From Acidimicrobiaceae bacterium UBA2093 (GTDB lineage: Bacteria > Actinomycetota > Acidimicrobiia > Acidimicrobiales > Ilumatobacteraceae), in NCBI GenBank assembly GCA_002331255.1, contig DCZD01000023.1, forward strand, positions 13,038 through 21,443: a DNA stretch of 8,406 nucleotides. Direction: 5' to 3'. The notes under the pieces were generated by a model. It was not told the DNA's origin and did not search any database. It saw only the letters and a program-made list of their open reading frames with translations. This document shows positions 1 to 5,891 of this stretch, piece after piece; the first letter of the stretch is position 1, and every line of letters starts with the position of its first letter. A program made the translations under genes and the position numbers.

Positions 1-104
1 GCCAACTCGGTACTGGTGAACAATCGCTCTCGCATTCCGGGTCGTCTGTCTAGCAACGAGCGAAAACGTTCGACGTCGACGGCGTCAATGCCGATACCCC
101 GCAT
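1..104 (-). CDS. acpS: Holo-[acyl-carrier-protein] synthase AcpS, N-terminal part (cut by left window edge)
   Basis: AcpS transfers 4'-phosphopantetheine from CoA to a serine of acyl carrier protein, making it active for fatty-acid synthesis in the cytoplasm. Only the first 34 codons lie in the window. They begin MRGIGIDAVDVERFRSLL, matching the family's N-terminal signature (GIGxDxxExxRF), and continue to RERLFTSTEL, matching the 'RIFTxxEL' helix that follows. Asp7 corresponds to the metal-binding aspartate of the family (Asp8 in Bacillus AcpS). The ATG at 104-102 is the only sensible start: the next upstream in-frame stop is at 131-129 with no better start between. It begins 5 nt after the stop of the GlmS-like gene, so the two are probably co-transcribed and translationally coupled. 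There is no strong Shine-Dalgarno, only a weak purine run (AAGTAAGAAAT). The conserved lysine/glutamate region and the C-terminus are outside the window. Confidence 0.9.
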   Translation of the reverse strand, partial: MRGIGIDAVDVERFRSLLDRRPGMRERLFTSTEL

Positions 105-109
105 ATTTC

Positions 110-3100
110 TTACTTCGTGCGCCAGTGATCAGCGGTTTCGGACACCGGCAAGATCAACAAGTCTGCGATAGAAATTTCAGCCAGACGGTCATCACGGAAG
201 GAACCTTCTGTCTCCGTGACCCAGTCGACGAGACGGTCGTAGCGTCGGTCATAGCCTTGCAACACGTTCTTCACCGCGGTGGCTGTCAACTTCTCGTGGA
301 ACGACACATGTAGAAGTGTGAGGCCAGTGGTCTGTGAACCCTTGATCTCGGGTACCAGGATGACGGTACGACCGTCACTTCGTCCGCGCGCCACAAGTAC
401 CTCTTGTTCGCTAGCGACACGACGTTTTGTGCCAACCAAGGAATTGCTTGAGTCGACACGTGATTTCAGGTCTCGAGCCATGCCACCACGATCGACGATC
501 GAGATTGTGGCGGATCCGGCAACAACATCGCCTTCGATGCGGTAGCGGGTGTACCCATTCACAGTGCTCACCGCACCGTCGAGTGACGCCAGCACCTTCA
601 TCGTGCCGTACGAAAGACGGTCGCGAGATGTACCTGCGTCGATAACCGCGCGCACCAGAGCACGGTCGAGCAGACCTTCCTCACTTCGCGAGATACCCAC
701 GGTGACGGTCTTTGCCTGGTGTTTGATGGCGTCGATGGGGCGGGTCAATTCATCGATGCCTCTTGTGAGTGCAGAGATGAGATCATCGAGTAGCACCTCT
801 GGCGATGCAACTCGCCCAGTGTCACGTTGATACGACTCGAGTGGCGACACCGCAGTGACTGTGCGCAACAGCGACACAATGCGCACGGCAGTAGATGCTT
901 CGAGATTGCCGTCGTATTGGCCGGTCTGCAGAGCATTGAAAAATGTCTGCATAGGAGTACCGATGGCATCGTGCACCCGTGCGAGGGCGTCGTCGGCCTG
1001 CGCACCACGCTCAACGACATGCTCGATGGCTTCACGTGCCGCACGAAGTGGACGAGCCAGTGAGTCGATGGCGAGTGCAGCCTCATAACCGAACAAGTGA
1101 CCGGCCATGGCAGACAGCACGAACGCCAGGCTTGATTCCACGACCGGAACGGAAATGACCGCGCTTGCGCTGTCGAAACGGGACTCGCCCTCTGATGCAA
1201 CGACAATCGGAAGTGCCTTGTGTGCCTTGTAAATGGCCACTTCTTTGGCCACGTCGGTAGCGGTGCCGTCCGCCAGGCCGGCTGCGCACACCAGAATCAT
1301 CGGCTCACATGACAAGTCGATGTGCTTCTTGTCTTCAGTGACGTCGCAAGAGATGGACTTGTAACACAGCTCAGAAAGCTTGATGCGAACTTCATGGGCG
1401 GCGACCGTGTTGGGTCCGTTGCCAACCACCGCCCAATAGCGGCGCGAGGGAGCGAAGCGATGAGCTGCATCGGCGATGATCGGACGCAAACCAATTACTT
1501 TCTCCATTGCATCCGGCATGTCTCGCAATGAACGAACTACGCGATCGGCAGCCTCGCGGTTCACATGCCCCGACACCTCAGCGATGGCACACGACAGCAG
1601 CGCACCTGCAGCGACTTGTGCATAGAAGGCCTTCGTACTGGCGACGCTCATCTCGACGTCGCGACCATCAGATGTATAGAGCACACCATGGGCCTTGTTC
1701 GCCAGCTCTGATCCCCGACGGTTCACTATGGCAATGACCGAGGCTCCTCGGTTCTTGAGCAAGTCCACCGTGCGATTGGTGTCGGTGGTCGTTCCACTTT
1801 GGCTGACCGCTACGACCAACATGTTGGACATGTCGGTGCGCATGTCGAAGCCGGACAACTCTGTCGCCGTCAGTGCATCGACGTGAATACGGCCGTCTGA
1901 CACGGCGGATAACACTGCCACCATCGATGTTCCTGCCACGGCTGCAGTTCCCTGCCCGATGACGCGGACGCGAGTGATGATGCCGTCTGCCAACTTCCGA
2001 CGAATGTCGTCGGGAAGTGTGTCCGTACCGAGATCGGCATGCACACCTCCGTCGCGCTCGACGATGCGACCGCGCAGAGTCTTTCGAAAACTTCGCGGAG
2101 CTTCGAGGATTTCTTTCAACAAAAAGTGTGGGGCTTCACCACGGTCAATATCCCGCGTGGTTACTTCTGCAGTGATCACGGAATCATCGGCAATCGGAAG
2201 TGCGGTGCCGTCGTAAGCAGACATGGTGAGCCCATCAAGACCACCTGCCCCATCGGCATCGAGCACCATGATCTGACCACGGCTTGCGGGTTGGTCGGCA
2301 TGTGCGAGAGCTTCTCCATCCATGCGCACATATCGCAGAGTCTCTTCGACCACTCCATAGGGCTCGCTCGCCACGATGTAACGGTCTTCTGCAAGACCAA
2401 TGCACAATCCCTGTCCACTTCCATGGAGGGCAAGCAACATTTTGTTCGGAGACTCGGCACTCACCAGGCCGATCGCCACCGAACCTTCAAATGACGACAC
2501 GGTCTTTCGGAACGCTTCGGTCAACTCGTTTTCTGCGCGGAACCGCTGCACGAGCGCTGGAATGACCTTCGCGTCGGTGGTGATGGGGTCGGCAAACTTG
2601 AGTGAGTGACGCACCTTCAGATCTGCGTGATTGTCGACGTCACCATTCAGAACTCCGATGGCGATGGTGGACACAGTGTCATCATCTTCTTCGCTCGTGA
2701 CGGGGTGGGCGTTCGGCTCGGAAATGATGCCAACACTGGCCCACCGCGTGTGTCCGAGCACGGTGGTTCGCACTCCAGGGAGGGAAAGAGCATGGCGCAA
2801 CAACTCGTCGTCCATGACGGACGTGCGCATCTTTCGCGTGTTGTCACCGAGTTCACCAATTTCAGCCGCCGCCTTGTATACGAACACCAGCGAACGGCCG
2901 TGTGCGCGCACGCTGTTGTTGGTGAACAACGGATCACCGACGCGGTCGCGCAGCATGGATGCAATCGGTTCGCTCGCAGGGTTGAGTGCCTCGCCCCACA
3001 CGATGACACCAACACCGGCAGAATCTCGTCCACGAACCTCGAGTCGGTCAAGTGCTGACAGAGCCTGCTGGATGCTGAAGTAACCGCACAGCGCCCCCGA

Positions 3101-3502
3101 CGACGCATGGCGACCAGCTAAGGCATGCACGGCATCGGCGGTACGCAAACGATCACGTCGCAGCGACCAGAGTGGGTCACGAACTGCAGCGACCAAGGCT
3201 GCCTCGCCTTCAATGTGGGCGGGACTACCCGTCAATGCATCGACACGACGATCCTCTTCAGTGGCATAGACATCGAGTGCATCAAGGCGCGTCGTCATTG
3301 CGGCAACTAGTTCGAGATTGCCAGCGAGCGCCTGCATGCCAGCATCACCCCGCAACAACTCATCGACATAGCGAAGGTGTTGCGCAACTATCGCATTGTC
3401 TCCGCGTGCACCGATAGCGGCGTCGAGCCCCGTCAGTACCTCGTCACGACTAGGTACTGCACGACCCGTCGGGCGGGAGACGATGCCAATGATGCCGCAC
3501 AT
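110..3502 (-). CDS. glmS: Oversized GlmS-like protein: glutamine-fructose-6-phosphate aminotransferase with large insertions and a C-terminal extension (1130 aa)
   Basis: GlmS makes glucosamine-6-phosphate from fructose-6-phosphate and glutamine, the first step towards UDP-GlcNAc. Glutaminase part: nucleophile Cys2 (MCGIIGIVS), RGRDSAG 157-163, GHTRWA 250-255, NAHP 264-267, NG 286-287, Asp310. SIS1 about 510-640: SQSGTTTDT 567-575, VASTKAF 620-626. SIS2 about 685-812: Glu704, Lys708, Glu711 and His727 match E. coli Glu481, Lys485, Glu488 and His504 at identical spacing. AKTVTV 930-935 resembles the GlmS C-tail AKSVTVE, so Lys931 would be the catalytic lysine (E. coli Lys603). Odd features: usual length is about 610 aa. 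Extra segments are about 10-137, 168-205, 814-918 and 937-1130. E. coli Cys300 is Gln517, Ser303 is Ala520 and His77 is Val257. The start is an ATG 9 nt after glmM, without a clear Shine-Dalgarno. The family is seen directly; true GlmS activity is inferred from residues and from its place between glmM and acpS. A regulatory or altered-specificity paralogue is possible. Confidence 0.83.
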   Translation of the reverse strand: MCGIIGIVSRPTGRAVPSRDEVLTGLDAAIGARGDNAIVAQHLRYVDELLRGDAGMQALAGNLELVAAMTTRLDALDVYATEEDRRVDALTGSPAHIEGEAALVAAVRDPLWSLRRDRLRTADAVHALAGRHASSGALCGYFSIQQALSALDRLEVRGRDSAGVGVIVWGEALNPASEPIASMLRDRVGDPLFTNNSVRAHGRSLVFVYKAAAEIGELGDNTRKMRTSVMDDELLRHALSLPGVRTTVLGHTRWASVGIISEPNAHPVTSEEDDDTVSTIAIGVLNGDVDNHADLKVRHSLKFADPITTDAKVIPALVQRFRAENELTEAFRKTVSSFEGSVAIGLVSAESPNKMLLALHGSGQGLCIGLAEDRYIVASEPYGVVEETLRYVRMDGEALAHADQPASRGQIMVLDADGAGGLDGLTMSAYDGTALPIADDSVITAEVTTRDIDRGEAPHFLLKEILEAPRSFRKTLRGRIVERDGGVHADLGTDTLPDDIRRKLADGIITRVRVIGQGTAAVAGTSMVAVLSAVSDGRIHVDALTATELSGFDMRTDMSNMLVVAVSQSGTTTDTNRTVDLLKNRGASVIAIVNRRGSELANKAHGVLYTSDGRDVEMSVASTKAFYAQVAAGALLSCAIAEVSGHVNREAADRVVRSLRDMPDAMEKVIGLRPIIADAAHRFAPSRRYWAVVGNGPNTVAAHEVRIKLSELCYKSISCDVTEDKKHIDLSCEPMILVCAAGLADGTATDVAKEVAIYKAHKALPIVVASEGESRFDSASAVISVPVVESSLAFVLSAMAGHLFGYEAALAIDSLARPLRAAREAIEHVVERGAQADDALARVHDAIGTPMQTFFNALQTGQYDGNLEASTAVRIVSLLRTVTAVSPLESYQRDTGRVASPEVLLDDLISALTRGIDELTRPIDAIKHQAKTVTVGISRSEEGLLDRALVRAVIDAGTSRDRLSYGTMKVLASLDGAVSTVNGYTRYRIEGDVVAGSATISIVDRGGMARDLKSRVDSSNSLVGTKRRVASEQEVLVARGRSDGRTVILVPEIKGSQTTGLTLLHVSFHEKLTATAVKNVLQGYDRRYDRLVDWVTETEGSFRDDRLAEISIADLLILPVSETADHWRTK

Positions 3503-3511
3503 GTTTCGAGA

Positions 3512-4834
3512 TTAGTGAGCCTCGTCGGCCGCACGGACCGCATCGGCAAGCGTGTCGGCAACTTCTCGCGCAAATTCAGCAGTTTCAGCCTCGACCATGA
3601 CTCGAATCACGGGTTCAGTACCTGATGCACGAAGCAGCACTCGCCCATTCCCTGCGAGCAGGCGCTCCGCTGTCGCTATTTGATCGGCCAATATCTCAGC
3701 CGGATCAGAGATCTTGTTGTTCGTGCGCACATTGACCAACACCTGCGGATACGACGTCATCACGTCGCGTGACACTTGCGAGAAGTCAGACTTCGTGCGC
3801 TGCAGATGCTCAGCAAGCATGAGACCAGCCAATAGTCCGTCACCTGTGGTGGCATGCGCCGCGTAGATGATGTGGCCACTCTGTTCACCACCCAGAACCA
3901 GATCACTGGATTCGAGCGCTTCGAGCACATGCCTGTCACCCACCGGAGTAACCACTACATCGATGTCATGTGACTGCATCGCGCGATGGAAACCGATATT
4001 CGACATGACCGTCACTGCGACGGACTTGTTTCGCAGCAGACCACGTTGCGCCAAGTCGACGGCGGCCAGTGCGATGAGGTGGTCCCCGTCGACGATGTAA
4101 CCATCGGACGTGACGCCAATGACTCGATCGCCGTCGCCATCAAAACTCAAGCCCAGATCAGCAGAGGATGTCGCCATATGCTCCGCAAGTGACCCGGGGT
4201 GAGTTGCTCCACATTCTTCGTTGATGTTCGTGCCATCAGGTGATGCATGCGTGACTTCGACCAGGGCACCGGTACGCAGGAACACTTTGCCTGCGACTTC
4301 TGACATGGCACCATTTGCACAGTCGAGTGCAATAGTGAGCCCGTTCAGTCGGCCTTCACCGATGATTGACACACGATGATCGATGTACTCGTCGAGCAGG
4401 TTGCTTGCCGCATGGACTGTTGCCTCGGGAATTCCCTGCTCGGCTGTGCTCATGGCATGCCATTCACGTTCGATCTCTACTTGTTGCGTATCGGACAACT
4501 TCGCGCCGCCAGCAGCAAATACCTTTATCCCATTGTCTTTCCAAGGGTTGTGTGACGCCGTGATGGAGACGCCCACCCAATCGTGGGTTTCAGCGATGAA
4601 GGCGATTGCCGGCGTTGGCGCAACACCAAGAAGGTGCACCTCTACCCCTTCGGCAGTGATGCCTTGAACGAGCGCCGATTGCAGCGATGGTCCACTTTGT
4701 CGGGTGTCGCGACCAACCACAACGGCTGTCGGCGACAATACGCGAGCAACGGCTCGGCCGAGATCACGAACTGATTCGACGGATAAGTCCTCGAACGCTG
4801 TGCCACGTACACCGTCTGTTCCGAAGTGAAGCAT
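3512..4834 (-). CDS. glmM: Phosphoglucosamine mutase GlmM
   Basis: GlmM interconverts glucosamine-6-phosphate and glucosamine-1-phosphate, feeding UDP-GlcNAc and peptidoglycan synthesis in the cytoplasm. Numbered from the ATG at 4834 (440 aa, normal for the family): FGTDGVRG at 4-11, the phosphoserine loop TASHNPWKDNG with Ser94, the Mg-binding DGDGDR at 232-237, the sugar-binding GGEQSGH at 315-321, and the phosphate-binding RASGTEP at 402-408. These four elements are the order expected of alpha-D-phosphohexomutases. The SITASHNP and GGEQSGH forms and the MLHFGTDGVRG start point to GlmM rather than PGM/PMM. An in-frame GTG at 4858 would add eight residues, but it lies in a hairpin with no Shine-Dalgarno. 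The ATG at 4834 puts FGTDGVRG where homologues have it, although the nearest AAGG is only 2 nt away. The GlmS-like gene starts 9 nt downstream, so adjacent pathway steps are made from one transcript. Confidence 0.97.
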   Translation of the reverse strand: MLHFGTDGVRGTAFEDLSVESVRDLGRAVARVLSPTAVVVGRDTRQSGPSLQSALVQGITAEGVEVHLLGVAPTPAIAFIAETHDWVGVSITASHNPWKDNGIKVFAAGGAKLSDTQQVEIEREWHAMSTAEQGIPEATVHAASNLLDEYIDHRVSIIGEGRLNGLTIALDCANGAMSEVAGKVFLRTGALVEVTHASPDGTNINEECGATHPGSLAEHMATSSADLGLSFDGDGDRVIGVTSDGYIVDGDHLIALAAVDLAQRGLLRNKSVAVTVMSNIGFHRAMQSHDIDVVVTPVGDRHVLEALESSDLVLGGEQSGHIIYAAHATTGDGLLAGLMLAEHLQRTKSDFSQVSRDVMTSYPQVLVNVRTNNKISDPAEILADQIATAERLLAGNGRVLLRASGTEPVIRVMVEAETAEFAREVADTLADAVRAADEAH

Positions 4835-4857
4835 GACCTTGGGTGTTGGAAAGTGCA

Positions 4858-4874
4858 CGCACGCTGTGCGTGCG
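4858..4874 (-). other. Perfect 7-bp hairpin between rpsI and glmM
   Basis: On the minus strand the sequence reads CGCACGC-ACA-GCGTGCG, a perfect 7-bp, GC-rich stem with a 3-nt loop, in the 47-nt gap between the rpsI stop and the glmM ATG. The bases after it (TGCACTTTCC) contain only three T in a row, so it is not a convincing rho-independent terminator. It could slow polymerase, protect the 3' end of an rplM-rpsI mRNA, or mask the alternative GTG start of glmM, whose first base it includes. Role unproven. Confidence 0.45.
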
Positions 4875-4881
4875 GCGCAAT

Positions 4882-5277
4882 TCAGCGCTTGGTGTACTGC
4901 GGAGCCTTACGGGCCTTCTTGAGGCCGTACTTCTTGCTCTCTTTGCGACGTGAATCGCGAGTGAGCAGTCCGGCCTTCTTCAGTGCCGGACGAGTTTCAG
5001 GATCCATCTCGACGAGCGAACGTGCGATTGCCATGCGCAATGCACCAGCTTGACCATTGACGCCGCCACCGTAGATGTTGGCATCGATGTCGAAAACTGT
5101 TTCGTTATTCGTGACACGCAGTGCCTCGATGGCAACCATGCGTTGCGTGGGCGTGGTGAAGTACGCCTCGATTGCTCGACCGTTAACGGTGACCTTGCCA
5201 GAACCGGCCCGAACGTTCGCGCGTGCGACGGCTTCCTTACGGCGGCCCGTTGTCTGTGTGAGCGGTGCAGTTGCCAC
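4882..5277 (-). CDS. rpsI: 30S ribosomal protein S9 (uS9)
   Basis: uS9 is a small-subunit head protein whose basic C-terminal tail reaches towards the peptidyl-tRNA in the P site. The 131-aa product has the normal bacterial length. It shows the family start TTGRRKEAVARA (9-20), the glycine-rich GGGVNGQAGALRMAIARSL (70-88), and the strongly basic end SRRKESKKYGLKK...PQYTKR, finishing in the invariant Lys-Arg. Translation starts at a GTG (5277-5275); the choice is fixed by an AAGGAG Shine-Dalgarno (5289-5284) with 6-nt spacing. It follows rplM by 20 nt, the usual L13-S9 pair found across bacteria, and both probably share the promoter upstream of rplM. The two proteins sit on different subunits, so the pairing likely serves balanced expression. 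Confidence 0.99.
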   Translation of the reverse strand: MATAPLTQTTGRRKEAVARANVRAGSGKVTVNGRAIEAYFTTPTQRMVAIEALRVTNNETVFDIDANIYGGGVNGQAGALRMAIARSLVEMDPETRPALKKAGLLTRDSRRKESKKYGLKKARKAPQYTKR

Positions 5278-5297
5278 GAATGACTCCTTGAAATTGT

Positions 5298-5744
5298 TCA
5301 GCGCGCCTTGGCGGCGCTGACGTCGAACGGAACTGGATTTTGCGGAGCGTGCGGATGCGATGCACCGGCATACACCTTGAGCTTCTTCACCATCTGGCGA
5401 CCAAGTGGTCCCTTCGGCAGCATGCCGGCAATGGAGCGACGAATTGCATCGTCGGGCTTGCGTGCCAACAGCTCTGCGTATGACTCGCTCTTCAAACCAC
5501 CGGGGTAACCCGAGTAGGTGTAGATCATGCTCTTCTCGGCCTTGTTCGAGGTCATGACGACCTTCGAGGCATTGATGATGATGACATGGTCACCAGTGTC
5601 GATGTGCGGCGCGAACATCGGCTTGTGCTTGCCGCGGAGCAGGCGGGCGGCTTCCGTGCAGATACGACCAAGCACCATGCCCTCGGCGTCGATGACGTGC
5701 CAAGTGCGTGTGATGTCGCTCGGAGTGGGTGTGTAAGTGGCCAT
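5298..5744 (-). CDS. rplM: 50S ribosomal protein L13 (uL13)
   Basis: uL13 is an early-assembly protein of the large subunit. The 148-aa sequence is of normal length and carries WHVIDAEGMVLGR (15-27), KHKPMFAPHIDTGDHVIIINA (39-59), the SGYPGGL turn (78-84), the signature MLPKGPLGRQM (108-118) and the HPHAPQNP end motif (130-137). The start ATG at 5744-5742 has an AAGGAA Shine-Dalgarno (5755-5750) 5 nt upstream. The gene follows the largest intergenic gap of the window (147 nt), which contains a candidate promoter and two hairpins, so it is probably the first gene of an rplM-rpsI(-glmM-glmS-acpS) transcript. In E. coli, L13 controls its own operon through the mRNA leader; whether that holds here is not shown by sequence alone. 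Confidence 0.99.
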   Translation of the reverse strand: MATYTPTPSDITRTWHVIDAEGMVLGRICTEAARLLRGKHKPMFAPHIDTGDHVIIINASKVVMTSNKAEKSMIYTYSGYPGGLKSESYAELLARKPDDAIRRSIAGMLPKGPLGRQMVKKLKVYAGASHPHAPQNPVPFDVSAAKAR

Positions 5745-5760
5745 GGAACTTCCTTGACGA

Positions 5761-5777
5761 CGGCGGAGGACCCGCCG
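5761..5777 (-). promoter_or_regulatory. Leader hairpin 2 of rplM, with a loop complementary to the Shine-Dalgarno
   Basis: On the minus strand CGGCGG-GTCCT-CCGCCG forms a perfect 6-bp GC stem with a 5-nt loop, ending 5 nt before the rplM Shine-Dalgarno (5755-5750). The loop's TCCT is exactly complementary to the AGGA of that Shine-Dalgarno, so an alternative fold could mask the ribosome site. The inverted repeat is seen directly; any regulatory role, for example L13 autocontrol, is inference. Confidence 0.4.
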
Positions 5778-5782
5778 GCTGA

Positions 5783-5796
5783 CCGGTTTGCACCGG
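5783..5796 (-). promoter_or_regulatory. Leader hairpin 1 of rplM with a GNRA-type tetraloop
   Basis: On the minus strand CCGGT-GCAA-ACCGG is a perfect 5-bp stem capped by GCAA, a stable GNRA tetraloop. It lies 5 nt upstream of the second hairpin and just downstream of the predicted transcription start. Together the two hairpins fill most of the roughly 55-nt predicted leader. This may be a structured r-protein leader or simply GC-rich sequence; I do not recognise a named leader family. Confidence 0.35.
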
Positions 5797-5805
5797 AACC
5801 TCGAA

Positions 5806-5835
5806 AGGATACGGGTCGGGTTGGCCGGCCTACAA
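5806..5835 (-). promoter_or_regulatory. Candidate housekeeping promoter for rplM-rpsI
   Basis: A -10-like TATCCT (5811-5806; 4 of 6 to TATAAT) is preceded, with an 18-nt spacer, by a poor -35-like TTGTAG (5835-5830). Transcription would start near 5800-5801, leaving a leader of about 55 nt before rplM. This gap is the only one in the window with room for a promoter. The -35 match is weak, so the exact site is tentative. Confidence 0.4.
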
Positions 5836-5891
5836 CCGTCCCCCTCCTGAAATCAGGATCGATTCGGCGCGCTCGGGCGGCACCGGGCTAG

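Noticed and set aside
2039..3083. Several plus-strand frames of about 150 codons opposite the GlmS-like gene
   Set aside because: They overlap each other in different frames, have low-complexity Arg/Ser/His-rich translations and sit antisense to a coherent coding frame with family motifs.
110..3502. Frameshift or artificial joining of two genes as the cause of the 1130-residue protein
   Set aside because: One frame stays open, and the conserved motifs of glutaminase, SIS1, SIS2 and C-tail appear in the correct order in that frame with no internal break. The extra segments lie between motifs and have the same composition style.
3503..3511. glmS ribozyme or riboswitch upstream of the GlmS-like gene
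   Set aside because: Only 9 nt separate glmM from this gene, which leaves no room for the ribozyme of Firmicutes, and no matching core is visible.
5845..5859. Inverted repeat TCCTG-ATTT-CAGGA downstream of truA as a terminator
   Set aside because: The stem is only 5 bp and is followed by a G-run, not a T-run, on the minus strand, so it does not fit an intrinsic terminator.
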